Of a stretch of 64,000 nucleotides of DNA, positions 47,253 to 56,856 are shown piece by piece; positions within the stretch are counted from its first letter, which is position 1, and each line of letters opens with the position of its first letter. Location of the stretch: positions 329,422 through 393,421 of the forward strand of contig NZ_BMTV01000002.1 of the NCBI RefSeq assembly GCF_014649855.1, in the 5' to 3' direction. The DNA comes from Streptomyces roseolus (lineage in GTDB: Bacteria > Actinomycetota > Actinomycetes > Streptomycetales > Streptomycetaceae). A model generated the notes under the pieces. The model was given only the letters and a program-made list of their open reading frames with translations, was not told the origin of the DNA and made no database searches. The translations under genes were made by a program, and so were the position numbers.

Positions 47253-49541
47253 TTAGGCGGACGGCTGCGGAGATTCTTCCAGACGCACGATCACGGACTT
47301 GCTCGCGGGGGTGTTGCTGATGTCGGCCGTCGACTCCAGCGGGACCAGCACGTTCGTCTCCGGGTAGTACGCCGCCGCGCAGCCCCGGGCCGTCGGATAG
47401 TGCACCACCCGGAAACCGGGCGCCCGCCGCTCGCTGCCGTCCGTCCACTCGCTCACCAGGTCCGCGTACGCCCCGTCGGCCAGACCCAGCGCCGCCGCGT
47501 CCTCGGGGTGCACCAGGACCACCCGGCGGCCGCCCCGGATCCCCCGGTAGCGGTCGTCCAGGCCGTAGATCGTGGTGTTGTACTGGTCGTGCGAGCGGAG
47601 CGTCTGCAGCAGCAGCCGGCCCTCCGGCACCCTCGGGTACTCCACCGGCGCCGCCGTGAAGTTGGCCCTGCCGGTCTTCGTCGGGAAGCGCCGCTCGTCC
47701 CGCGGCGCGTGCGGCAGCGCGAAACCGCCGGGGTTCGCCGCGAGCCGCGCGTTGAAGTCCTCGAAGCCGGGCACCACGCGCGCGATCCGGTCCCGCACCG
47801 CCGCGTAGTCCGCCTCGAAGTCCTCCCACGGCGTCCGCGACGCCTCGCCGAGCACCGCCCGCGCCATCCGGGTCACGATCGCCGGCTCGGAGAGCAGGTG
47901 CGGGCTCGCCGGCGGCAGATTGCCGCGCGAGGCGTGCACCAGGCCCATCGAGTCCTCGACCGTCACGAACTGGCGCCCGCTCTTCTGCACGTCCTTGTCC
48001 GTGCGGCCCAGCGTCGGCAGGATCAGCGCCCGGGCGCCGGTCACCACGTGCGAGCGGTTCAGCTTCGTCGACACGTGCACCGTCAGCCGGGCCCTGCGCA
48101 TCGCCGCCTCGGTCACCTCGGTGTCCGGGGTCGCGTCGACGAAGTTCCCGCCCATCGCGAAGAAGACCTTCGCCTCGCCGTCCCGCAGCGCCTGGATCGA
48201 GCGCACCACGTCGAAGCCGTGGTGGCGCGGCGAGACGATTCCGAACTCCTTGTCCAGCGCGTCCAGGAACGCCGGCGCCGGGCGCTCGAAGATGCCCATC
48301 GTCCGGTCGCCCTGCACGTTCGAATGCCCGCGCACCGGACACACGCCCGCGCCGGGCCGGCCGATGTTCCCCCGGAGCAGCAGCAGGTTGACCACCTCGC
48401 GGATGGTCGGCACGGAGTGCTTGTGCTGGGTCAGGCCCATCGCCCAGCAGACGATCGTCCGCTCCGAGGCCAGCACCATCTCCAGGGCCCGCTCGATCTC
48501 CGCGCGGGACAGCCCGGTCGCCGCGAGGGTCTCCGCCCAGTCGGCCTCCCCGGCCGCCGCCGCGAACTCCTCGAAGCCGTGGGTGTGCTCCCGTACGAAC
48601 TCCTCGTCGACCGCCCCCGGCGTCTCCAGGACCAGCTTGTTGAGGAGCCGGAAGAGGGCCTGGTCGCCGCCGATCCGGATCTGGAGGAAGAGGTCGGTGA
48701 GCGCCGTCCCCTTCAGCATGCCCTGCGGGGTCTGCGGGTTCTTGAACCGCTCCAGACCGGCCTCCGGCAGCGGGTTCACCGAGATGATCCGCGCCCCGGC
48801 CGCCTTCGCCTTCTCCAGCGCGGAGAGCATCCGCGGATGGTTCGTGCCCGGGTTCTGCCCGGCCACGACGATCAGGTCCGCCCGGTGCAGGTCCTCCAGG
48901 GAGACGCTGCCCTTGCCGATGCCGATCGTCTCGGTCAGCGCCGAGCCCGAGGACTCGTGGCACATGTTCGAGCAGTCGGGGAGGTTGTTGGTGCCGAACT
49001 CGCGGGCGAAGAGCTGGAGCAGGAACGCGGCCTCGTTGCTGGTCCGGCCCGAGGTGTAGAAGAGCGCCTCGTCGGGGGAGGAGAGCGCGGTCAGCTCCTC
49101 CGCGAGGATCGCGAAGGCCCGCTCCCAGGTCACCGGCTCGTAGCGGTCGGCGCCCTCCGGCAGGTACATCGGCTGCGTGATCCGGCCCTGCTGCCCCAGC
49201 CAGTAGCCGCTGCGCTCCGCCAGCTCCGCCACCGGGTGCGCGGCGAAGAACCCCGGCGTCACCCGCCGCAGCGTCGCCTCCTCGGCGACCGCCTTCGCGC
49301 CGTTCTCGCAGAACTCCGCGAGGTGCCGCTTGTCGCCCTCGGGCCAGGCGCAGCCGGGACAGTCGAAACCGTCCTTCTGGTTGACCTTGAGGAGGGTGCG
49401 CGCGGTGCGCACGGCACCCATCTGCTCCTGCGCGATCCGCAGGGTGTGCCCGATCGCGGGCAGACCGGCGGCGGCGTGCTGCGGCGGCGTGACCTGCGGT
49501 GCGTCCTGGACCGGGTCGCCGGCCGGCGGCTTGCTGACCAT
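47253..49541 (-). CDS. FdhF/YdeP-like molybdopterin oxidoreductase
   Basis: 762 residues of the formate dehydrogenase alpha/YdeP group. Markers are DCPGCAWPEGDKRHLAEFCENG for the N-terminal cluster region, LFYTSGRTSNEAAF, NMCHESSGSAL, VCPVRGHSNVQGDRTMG, and the C-terminal molybdopterin dinucleotide domain (QYNTTIYGLDDRYRG). No Sec residue is needed. In E. coli YdeP is linked to acid resistance and its reaction is unclear. There are no fdh accessory or electron-transfer genes nearby, so the partner is unknown. AAGGGAGAG is just before the ATG. Confidence 0.92.
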   Translation of the reverse strand: MVSKPPAGDPVQDAPQVTPPQHAAAGLPAIGHTLRIAQEQMGAVRTARTLLKVNQKDGFDCPGCAWPEGDKRHLAEFCENGAKAVAEEATLRRVTPGFFAAHPVAELAERSGYWLGQQGRITQPMYLPEGADRYEPVTWERAFAILAEELTALSSPDEALFYTSGRTSNEAAFLLQLFAREFGTNNLPDCSNMCHESSGSALTETIGIGKGSVSLEDLHRADLIVVAGQNPGTNHPRMLSALEKAKAAGARIISVNPLPEAGLERFKNPQTPQGMLKGTALTDLFLQIRIGGDQALFRLLNKLVLETPGAVDEEFVREHTHGFEEFAAAAGEADWAETLAATGLSRAEIERALEMVLASERTIVCWAMGLTQHKHSVPTIREVVNLLLLRGNIGRPGAGVCPVRGHSNVQGDRTMGIFERPAPAFLDALDKEFGIVSPRHHGFDVVRSIQALRDGEAKVFFAMGGNFVDATPDTEVTEAAMRRARLTVHVSTKLNRSHVVTGARALILPTLGRTDKDVQKSGRQFVTVEDSMGLVHASRGNLPPASPHLLSEPAIVTRMARAVLGEASRTPWEDFEADYAAVRDRIARVVPGFEDFNARLAANPGGFALPHAPRDERRFPTKTGRANFTAAPVEYPRVPEGRLLLQTLRSHDQYNTTIYGLDDRYRGIRGGRRVVLVHPEDAAALGLADGAYADLVSEWTDGSERRAPGFRVVHYPTARGCAAAYYPETNVLVPLESTADISNTPASKSVIVRLEESPQPSA

Positions 49542-49663
49542 CGCGCTCTCCCTTGAGCGATCGTCCTGCGTCGTACGCCCTCGATCCTGTCACGCGGCAC
49601 CGACAACCCGGCACCCCGGCCGGTGTGGAAGGGATTGTCGGCGGCCCGTGGCAGGATCGTCCC

Positions 49664-52375
49664 GTGGCCGAGACAGCATCGAAGAACCCCGCAGACACCC
49701 GCCCCCGCCTGCTCCTCATGGACGGGCACTCGCTCGCGTACCGGGCGTTCTACGCACTGCCCGTGGAGAACTTCACCACCGCGACCGGGCAGCCGACGAA
49801 CGCGATCTACGGCTTCGCGTCGATGCTGGCGAACACCCTGCGCGACGAGGCGCCCACGCACTTCGCGGTCGCCTTCGACGTGTCCCGCAGGACCTGGCGC
49901 TCGCAGGAGTTCCCCGAGTACAAGGCGAACCGCTCCAGCACCCCCGACGAGTTCAAGGGCCAGGTCGAGCTGATCGGCGAGCTGCTCGACGCCATGCACG
50001 CGCCGCGGTTCGCCGTCGACGGCTTCGAGGCCGACGACATCATCGCCACCCTCGCCACCCAGGCCGAGGCCGAGGGCTTCGAGGTCCTCATCGTCACCGG
50101 CGACCGGGACTCCTTCCAGCTGGTCACCGACCGCACCACCGTGCTCTACCCCACCAAGGGCGTCTCCGAGCTGACCCGCTTCACCCCGGAGAAGGTCCAG
50201 GAGAAGTACGGCCTCACCCCCTCCCAGTACCCGGACTTCGCCGCCCTGCGCGGCGACCCGTCCGACAACCTCCCGGGCATCCCCGGCGTCGGCGAGAAGA
50301 CCGCCGCCAAGTGGATCAACCAGTTCGGCTCCTTCGCCGAGCTCGTCGAGCGCGCCGACGAGGTCAAGGGCAAGGCCGGGCAGAACTTCCGGGACCACCT
50401 GGAGTCCGTCAAGCTCAACCGCGTCCTCACCGAGATGGTCCGGGACGTCGAGCTGCCGAAGACCGTCGCCGACCTCGCCCGCGAGCCGTACGACCGCAAG
50501 GCCGTCGCCCTGGTCCTCGACACCCTGGAGATCCGCAACCCCTCGCTGCGCGAGCGGCTCCTCGCCGTCGACCCCGGCTCCGCCGAGGAGGCCGAGCCGG
50601 CCCCCGCCCCCGGCGTCGAGCTCGACTTCGCCGTCCTCGGCTCCGGCGAGCTCGCCCCCTGGCTGGCCGCCCACGGCGAGCAGCCCCTCGGCGTCGCCAC
50701 CGTCGACGCCTGGGCCCTCGGCACCGGCTCCGTCGCCGAGATCGCCCTGGCCGGCGCCGGCGGCGAGGCCGCCTGGTTCGACCCCAGCGAGCTCGACGAG
50801 GCCGACGAGCGGGCCTGGGCCGCCTGGATCGCCGACCCGGAGCGCCCCAAGGTCCTGCACAACGCCAAGGGCGCGATGCGGGTCTTCCCCGAGCACGGCT
50901 GGAGCGTCGCCGGCGTCACCATGGACACCGCGCTCGCCGCCTACCTGGTCAAGCCCGGCCGCCGCTCCTTCGCCCTGGACGCCCTCTCCCTGGAGTACCT
51001 CGGCCGCGAGCTCGCCCCGGCCGCCGCCACCGAGGGCCAGCTCGCCTTCGGCGCCGAGGACCACGCCGAGGCCGAGGCCCTCATGACCCAGGCCCGCGCC
51101 GTCCTCGACCTGGGGGCCGCCTTCGAGTCCAGGCTCGACGAGGTCGGCGCCCGCGAGCTGCTGTACGACATCGAACTGCCCACCTCCGTCCTCCTCGCCC
51201 GCCTGGAGCGGCACGGCATCGCCGCCGACCGCGACCACCTGGAGGCGATGGAGCAGCAGTTCGCCGGGGCCGTGCAGCAGGCCGTCAAGGAGGCCCACGC
51301 CTCCGTCGGCCACGAGTTCAACCTCGGCTCGCCCAAGCAGCTCCAGGAGGTCTTCTTCGGCGAGCTCAACCTCCCGAAGACCAAGAAGACCAAGACCGGC
51401 TACACCACCGACGCCGACGCGCTCGCCTGGCTGGCCGGCCAGACCGAGCACGAACTGCCGGTGATCATGCTCCGCCACCGCGAGCAGGCCCGGCTCCGCT
51501 CCACCGTCGAGGGCCTGATCAAGACGATCGCCGCCGACGGCCGGATCCACACCACCTTCAGCCAGACCGTCGCCGCCACCGGCCGGCTCTCCTCCACCGA
51601 CCCCAACCTGCAGAACGTGCCGGTGCGGACGGACGAGGGCCGCGCCATCCGGCACGGCTTCGTCGTCGGCGAGGGCTTCGAGTCCCTCATGACCGCCGAC
51701 TACAGCCAGATCGAACTGCGCGTCATGGCCCACCTCTCCGAGGACGAGGGCCTCATCGAGGCCTTCACCTCCGGGGAGGACCTGCACACCACCGTCGCCT
51801 CGCAGGTCTTCGGCGTCGAGCGGTCCGCGGTCGACGCCGAGATGCGCCGCAAGATCAAGGCCATGTCGTACGGCCTCGCCTACGGCCTCTCCGCCTTCGG
51901 TCTCTCCCAGCAGCTGAACATCGACCCGGGCGAGGCCCGCGGCCTGATGGACACCTACTTCGAGCGCTTCGGCGGGGTGCGGGACTATCTGCGCCGGGTC
52001 GTCGACGAGGCCCGCGCCACCGGTTACACCGAGACCATGCTCGGCCGCCGCCGCTACCTGCCGGACCTCAACAGCGACAACCGCCAGCGCCGCGAGGCCG
52101 CCGAGCGGATGGCGCTCAACGCCCCGATCCAGGGCACGGCCGCCGACATCGTCAAGGTCGCCATGCTCAAGGTCGACCAGGCCCTCACCGAGGCCGGCCT
52201 CGCCTCCCGGATGCTCCTCCAGGTCCACGACGAAATCGTCCTGGAGATCGCCCCCGGCGAGCGCGAGCGCGTCGAGGCCCTGGTCCGCGAGCAGATGTCG
52301 GCCGCCGCGGAGCTCCGCGCCCCGCTCGACGTCTCCGTCGGCTTCGGCCCGGACTGGGACTCCGCCGCGCACTGA
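49664..52375 (+). CDS. polA: DNA polymerase I
   Basis: 903 residues from a GTG; CAGGAT ends six bases upstream, so the mRNA is probably leaderless. Domains are a 5'-3' exonuclease at about 15-310 (LLLMDGHSLAYRAFYAL; GFEADDIIATLA; GDRDSFQLV), a 3'-5' exonuclease-like domain at about 320-500 and a polymerase at about 520-903 (TADYSQIELRVMAHLSED; RRKIKAMSYGLAYGLSAFG; LLQVHDEIVLE). The proofreading domain has lost the DxE motif, so it should lack 3'-5' activity, as in other actinobacterial Pol I. It repairs DNA and replaces RNA primers. Confidence 0.97.
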   Translation: MAETASKNPADTRPRLLLMDGHSLAYRAFYALPVENFTTATGQPTNAIYGFASMLANTLRDEAPTHFAVAFDVSRRTWRSQEFPEYKANRSSTPDEFKGQVELIGELLDAMHAPRFAVDGFEADDIIATLATQAEAEGFEVLIVTGDRDSFQLVTDRTTVLYPTKGVSELTRFTPEKVQEKYGLTPSQYPDFAALRGDPSDNLPGIPGVGEKTAAKWINQFGSFAELVERADEVKGKAGQNFRDHLESVKLNRVLTEMVRDVELPKTVADLAREPYDRKAVALVLDTLEIRNPSLRERLLAVDPGSAEEAEPAPAPGVELDFAVLGSGELAPWLAAHGEQPLGVATVDAWALGTGSVAEIALAGAGGEAAWFDPSELDEADERAWAAWIADPERPKVLHNAKGAMRVFPEHGWSVAGVTMDTALAAYLVKPGRRSFALDALSLEYLGRELAPAAATEGQLAFGAEDHAEAEALMTQARAVLDLGAAFESRLDEVGARELLYDIELPTSVLLARLERHGIAADRDHLEAMEQQFAGAVQQAVKEAHASVGHEFNLGSPKQLQEVFFGELNLPKTKKTKTGYTTDADALAWLAGQTEHELPVIMLRHREQARLRSTVEGLIKTIAADGRIHTTFSQTVAATGRLSSTDPNLQNVPVRTDEGRAIRHGFVVGEGFESLMTADYSQIELRVMAHLSEDEGLIEAFTSGEDLHTTVASQVFGVERSAVDAEMRRKIKAMSYGLAYGLSAFGLSQQLNIDPGEARGLMDTYFERFGGVRDYLRRVVDEARATGYTETMLGRRRYLPDLNSDNRQRREAAERMALNAPIQGTAADIVKVAMLKVDQALTEAGLASRMLLQVHDEIVLEIAPGERERVEALVREQMSAAAELRAPLDVSVGFGPDWDSAAH

Positions 52376-52390
52376 CCCCGTACCGTTCCG

Positions 52391-52427
52391 CCGGTGGCCG
52401 CACCTCCCCGAGGGGCGCGGCCACCGG
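52391..52427. terminator. Bidirectional terminator after polA
   Basis: An 11-base stem (CCGGTGGCCGC and its complement) encloses a second small hairpin CCCC-GA-GGGG. It sits between the convergent polA and DUF4184 stops. Confidence 0.8.
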
Positions 52428-52459
52428 AGCCGCCCCGCCCGCCGCCCCCGCCTCCGGGA

Positions 52460-53386
52460 TCAGCGAACGCCCGGACGGGAGCGCGCCGTACGGTCCGCGG
52501 GCTCTCCCTCCGTTCCCGCTCCCCTTTCCCTTCCCGTTCCCGCACCGGCGGCCGCTCCCCGCCCTCGCAGCCGGGCCGCCGTCCCGTACAGCAGCAGCCC
52601 CGCGACGAGGCCCGCGCCCGCCCCGAAGCAGGCGGTCGGGATGATGTCGAGCGGGGTCTCGATGCGGCCCCAGCCCCAGTACGCCGCCCAGCGCAGCACC
52701 CGGTGCGCGATCCCCGCCAGCACGCAGGCCCCGATCAGCAGCAGTGCCGCCCGCCGCTCGCGCCGCCCCGGCACCGGCACCGCGGCGGGCGGCTCCGCAC
52801 CGGCCGGCACCGCCCGCAGCGCCCGGGCCGTGAACCAGCCCAGCAGGGCGAGCGCCAGCGCCGAACCGCCGTACTGCACGTACAGATAGACGGGGAAGCC
52901 GGCCACCACCTCCGACAGGAAGGGGAGCGCCCGCGTCCCCCACCGGTCGAGGTGGGTGAAGGCGTCCCAGACCACGTGCGTGACCGCGCCGAGCACCGCC
53001 GAGACGGCGAACCAGGCGACGAGCCCGGCCGGCCGCCGCTCCCGCCACGGCCGGCCGCGCACCACCCCGTACACCCGGCCGCGCCACCGCGCCGGCAACA
53101 GGCCCACCAGCGGCTCGCGGACCGTCAGCCACAGCCCCACCAGGGCGGCGGCGATCAGCACGTCGACGGTGAGGATCCCGACGGGGGAGTGGGTCACGTC
53201 CCCGAACGCCATCGCCTCGGGGACCACCGTCGCCGCGAAGTAGGTGAGGTCGGGGGAGAAGCTTCCGGCGACGAGGGCGGAGGCGACCAGCGGCCCCCGC
53301 GCGGTCCCGTCCCGCCGCAGCCCCGGCAGGACGGCGGCGGCGTGGCTCAGGGTGAAGGGCACGGAGAACCTCCCGGTCGTACGCAT
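52460..53386 (-). CDS. DUF4184 membrane protein
   Basis: 308 residues from the ATG at 53386. An N-terminal family signature (SVPFTLSHAAAVLPGLRR) comes first, then about six membrane helices. HVVWDAFTHLDRWG in the middle and RIETPLDIIPTACFG near the end carry conserved His and Asp residues that suggest a metal site. Its role is unknown. A longer in-frame start to 53536 would add a 50-residue polar leader; the shorter one places the family signature at the N-terminus. It is divergent from the transglycosylase gene. Confidence 0.82.
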   Translation of the reverse strand: MRTTGRFSVPFTLSHAAAVLPGLRRDGTARGPLVASALVAGSFSPDLTYFAATVVPEAMAFGDVTHSPVGILTVDVLIAAALVGLWLTVREPLVGLLPARWRGRVYGVVRGRPWRERRPAGLVAWFAVSAVLGAVTHVVWDAFTHLDRWGTRALPFLSEVVAGFPVYLYVQYGGSALALALLGWFTARALRAVPAGAEPPAAVPVPGRRERRAALLLIGACVLAGIAHRVLRWAAYWGWGRIETPLDIIPTACFGAGAGLVAGLLLYGTAARLRGRGAAAGAGTGRERGAGTEGEPADRTARSRPGVR

Positions 53387-53660
53387 GATCGGCCCGAGTG
53401 CAAGAGGCACCGGACCGCCCACGCGGTTCCCACGCATCCCGTACGCCCCGTACGTCCCGAGGGGTTCGGGGGCGCCGCACTCCGGAGGTCCGGTCTCCGG
53501 AGTGCGGACCTCCGTGTCCGGCCGCCGGGAGGCCAAGGGGTGACGAAAGCGTGAAACACGGTCAGGCCGTGGTGTCGTGTGCTAGGGACATCGCATAGGG
53601 TCGCCTGAGGCCGCACGCGGGGAGCGTGGGGCCGCAGTCGACTGGGGAGGGAGTTCCGGA

Positions 53661-55544
53661 ATGGCAGCGCAATTCGGCCGCCGCCTGCGCAGGGGAGCGA
53701 CGAGCGGCGCGATCGTCGCCGCCGCGGTCGCGGCGCTGGCCGCCTCGCAGGGCCCGGGGGCGATCCCGCCGCCGACCGACAACCTCAGCGGCGACACCGC
53801 CATCGGTGCCGGCGACGCCACGACCCCGCACGGCGGAGGGGACGCCGGCGGCTCGGCGACCGGCGACTCGCCCTACTACACGGACCTGCCGCCGCTGAAC
53901 CCCCCGAAGGTGCCCGGAGTGGCGCCCACCGCTCCCCAGGTGCCGATCGTCACCGGCCCCGCCGCGGCCGGCATACCCGCGACCGTCCTCGCCGCCTACC
54001 AGCGGGCCGAGGCCGCGATCCGTGCCTCCGACCCCTCCTGCAACCTGCCCTGGCAGCTCCTCGCCGGCATCGGCAAGGTGGAGTCCGGGCAGGCGAGCGG
54101 CGGCCGCGTCGACGGCAACGGCACCACCTTGACCCCGATCCTCGGCCCGGCCCTCGACGGCAACGGCTTCGCCCTCATCCAGGACACCGACGACGGTGCC
54201 TTCGACGGCGACACCACCCACGACCGGGCCCTCGGCCCCATGCAGTTCATCCCGTCCACCTGGGCCGCCTGGGGCCAGGACGCCAACGGCGACGGGAAGA
54301 AGGACCCCCAGAACGTCTACGACGCCGCCCTGGCCGCGGGCATGTACCTGTGCGCCGGCGACCGGAACCTGGCGATCAAGGCCGACCTCGACAAGGCGAT
54401 CCTCAGCTACAACCGTTCCACGGAGTACCTGACGACCGTCCTCAACTGGTTCGAGTACTACGGGCGCGGCGCCCACACCGTCCCGGACGGCGCGGGCCAG
54501 CTGCCGGTCGACCGCAGCGACCGCCCCGCCCCCGGCCGGTCCCCCGTCCCGGTCTCGCCGAGCTCGCCGACCGCGCCGTCTCCGCGCCCGTCGCAGGACA
54601 GGCCGTCGCCGAAGCCCTCCGACCCGGCCACGACCCCGCCGCCGAAGCCCGCGGAGCCGACGAAGCCGCCGACCGCGGACCCGAGCCGGCCGGACGTCGG
54701 CACGCCCGTCGAGGTCCCGCCGACCCTCCGGGTCGCCCGCCTCAAGGCCGGCACGGCGACCCTCACCGCAGTCACCGGCAGCGCCTTCGCCCAGGCCGCG
54801 TCCGTCACCGCCGTGGACGCCTCCGGCCGCCCGGTCGCCGGCGTCAGCGTCCGCTTCGCGCTCCCCGCCACCACCGACGCCCGCTTCCCCGCCGGCGCCA
54901 CCACGGTCACCGTCGTCTCGGACGCGCGGGGCGTCGCCGAGGCGCCCGCCCTGCGCGCCGGCGAGAAGGCCGCCTCCTTCACCATCCGCGCCACCGTCCC
55001 CGGCCGCTCCTCCCTGCCGGCCGCCGAACTGAAGGCGACCGTCGAGGTCCGCAAGGCCGACGCCCTCACCCGCGTCGGCGACACCGCCCTGACGGCCGAG
55101 ACCGGCGCCCGCTACGCCGACGTCACCGTGGAGGCCCGTCTCGCCGGCGCCCTCGCCCAGGGCGTGACCGTGACCGCCGTCATCACCGACTCCTCGGCCT
55201 CCGACGCCCAGAGCGCCGACGGCCCGTCCTTCGGCAAGGACGCCGCCGGCAACCCGATCCGCACCAAGGTCCTGAAGACCGACGCCCAGGGCCGCCTGGT
55301 CGTCGCGGGCCTCGTGGCGGGCCAGAAGGCCGGCGACTACGTCCTGCTGCTCACCGCGCCCGGCGGCGGCACCGCGAAGGTGGCGCTCGAGGTCACGGCC
55401 CCGGCCCCCACGTCGCCCACGGACCCGACCGAGAAGCCGACCACGGACCCGGCGCCGACCCCCTCCACGTCCCCGTCGACCTCTCCCTCGACCTCGCCGT
55501 CCGCCACCGCCTCGCCCACCGCGAGCGCCTCGCCCTCCGCCTGA
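53661..55544 (+). CDS. Secreted lytic transglycosylase with Ig-like and Thr/Ser/Pro-rich parts
   Basis: 627 residues. A signal peptide (about 1-30) is followed by a disordered linker and an SLT-type domain (about 100-270) with the catalytic Glu in LLAGIGKVESGQ, GPMQFIPSTWAAWG and AILSYNRS. It cuts peptidoglycan glycan strands, forming anhydro ends. A Pro-rich spacer (about 280-350) leads to two bacterial Ig-like repeats (about 355-460 and 470-575). The last 50 residues are PTSPT/TSPS repeats. GGGAGGGAG precedes the ATG. A TAGGGT box lies at 53596-53601. Confidence 0.9.
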   Translation: MAAQFGRRLRRGATSGAIVAAAVAALAASQGPGAIPPPTDNLSGDTAIGAGDATTPHGGGDAGGSATGDSPYYTDLPPLNPPKVPGVAPTAPQVPIVTGPAAAGIPATVLAAYQRAEAAIRASDPSCNLPWQLLAGIGKVESGQASGGRVDGNGTTLTPILGPALDGNGFALIQDTDDGAFDGDTTHDRALGPMQFIPSTWAAWGQDANGDGKKDPQNVYDAALAAGMYLCAGDRNLAIKADLDKAILSYNRSTEYLTTVLNWFEYYGRGAHTVPDGAGQLPVDRSDRPAPGRSPVPVSPSSPTAPSPRPSQDRPSPKPSDPATTPPPKPAEPTKPPTADPSRPDVGTPVEVPPTLRVARLKAGTATLTAVTGSAFAQAASVTAVDASGRPVAGVSVRFALPATTDARFPAGATTVTVVSDARGVAEAPALRAGEKAASFTIRATVPGRSSLPAAELKATVEVRKADALTRVGDTALTAETGARYADVTVEARLAGALAQGVTVTAVITDSSASDAQSADGPSFGKDAAGNPIRTKVLKTDAQGRLVVAGLVAGQKAGDYVLLLTAPGGGTAKVALEVTAPAPTSPTDPTEKPTTDPAPTPSTSPSTSPSTSPSATASPTASASPSA

Positions 55545-55565
55545 CCCGCGCCTCCTCTCTCCGCC

Positions 55566-55602
55566 CCGCCCCCGCCGTCCCCTCCCGGGACGCCGGGGGC
55601 GG
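55566..55602 (+). terminator. Terminator after the transglycosylase gene
   Basis: A nine-base stem (CCGCCCCCG and its complement) with an inner GTCCC/GGGAC pairing, 22 bases past the stop. Confidence 0.75.
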
Positions 55603-55707
55603 CGCGCGTTCCGGTCCGTCCCGCCACGAGCTGTTCTCATCCCACGGCCGCGTTGCTACGGTGCCCCCGTCCTGACGACCCATCAGATCACTTGCCGGGA
55701 GGCCGAC

Positions 55708-56856
55708 ATGCGCGCCCTCGTCGCCGCGGCGATCGGACTCGTGCCCGTCCTGCTCTTCGTCCTGCTCGTCTCCCTGGTCGATCTGCCGCCCGACGGCCCC
55801 ACCTCGCCCAGACCCCTGCTCACCGCCGACCCCGGCCCCAAGAAGCAGGGAGTCCCCGTGCGCCGCCGAGCCGGCCTCGTCCTCCTCTCCTTCGCCGTCC
55901 TCTTCGCCGCCATGGCGCCCACCCTGCGCTGGTACGCCTTCCCCCGGCTGGCCAAGGTCCCGCCGAACCAGTACCAGGAGGTGGTCCTGGAGGCCCGCCC
56001 CGCGACCCTCCTCGACCACGGCACCCTCAAGTCCCGCGAGGTCGAGAAGATCACCATCGTCCAGACCCTCAAGGGCAACGTGGAGGAGTCGCGGCGGATC
56101 GAGGCCGGCACCGACCGCGACGTCGTGGTCTGGGACGCCCTCTCCTACGTCATGGGTCCCGACGGCGGGATGGTGTCCAAGATCCCGGAGCGGTACGTCT
56201 TCGACGGCCACACCCAGGACCCGGTGAACGCCCCCGGCGAGATGGTCGACGGCGACCCGGTCGAGCGCGAGGGCATCGAGTTCAAGTGGCCCTTCCTCAC
56301 CGAGAAGCGCGACCACCTCCACTTCGACGCCCAGACCCGCACCGCCGCCCCCATCCACTACGCGGGCACCCGCACCTTCCGCGGCCTGGAGGTCTCCTAC
56401 TACGAGCAGACCGTCCCCTGGACCCGGGCCCCCATGCCCAAGACCATGCCGATCGAGGGCATCACCCCCGAGCTCATCGCCTCCACCGGCCTCACCCGCT
56501 GGTACACCACGAAGCGCATGTTCTGGGTCGAGCCCGTCACCGGCGCCCCCGTCAACGGCGAGGAGATCCACCAGGAGGAGCTCCGCGGCGCCAAGGCCCT
56601 CCTGGGCACCGACACCCTCACCGTCTTCGACGGCCACGTGAAGATGCGCGAGGACTACATCGCCGACACCGTCGAGCTGGTCTCCGCCCACCGCACCACC
56701 GTCCTCCTCCTGGTCTCCCGGCTCCCCTGGACCTTCACCTTCCTCGCCCTCCTCCTCTTCGCCCTCGCGCTCCGGCTGGAGCACCGCTCCCGCCGTCCCG
56801 CCCCGGAGCCGGCGCCGCGGCCCGCCCCCGAGCCGGTGGTCACCCCTCCCGTCTGA
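55708..56856 (+). CDS. DUF3068 membrane protein with fused N-terminal small-peptide module
   Basis: 382 residues. The DUF3068 part starts at about residue 51 (RRRAGLVLLSFAVLFAAMAP), with one N-terminal membrane helix, a large extracytoplasmic domain and a C-terminal helix near 330-350. The first 50 residues (starting MRALVAAAIGLVPVLLFVLL) form another membrane helix and a short tail containing TSPRPLL. From memory this part looks like the separate small Streptomyces protein called SPW_0924; here no stop separates it. Two ribosome sites are present: GGGAGG before 55708 and GGGAG before a GTG at 55858. Either a fused protein or two products is possible. The function is unknown. Confidence 0.8.
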   Translation: MRALVAAAIGLVPVLLFVLLVSLVDLPPDGPTSPRPLLTADPGPKKQGVPVRRRAGLVLLSFAVLFAAMAPTLRWYAFPRLAKVPPNQYQEVVLEARPATLLDHGTLKSREVEKITIVQTLKGNVEESRRIEAGTDRDVVVWDALSYVMGPDGGMVSKIPERYVFDGHTQDPVNAPGEMVDGDPVEREGIEFKWPFLTEKRDHLHFDAQTRTAAPIHYAGTRTFRGLEVSYYEQTVPWTRAPMPKTMPIEGITPELIASTGLTRWYTTKRMFWVEPVTGAPVNGEEIHQEELRGAKALLGTDTLTVFDGHVKMREDYIADTVELVSAHRTTVLLLVSRLPWTFTFLALLLFALALRLEHRSRRPAPEPAPRPAPEPVVTPPV

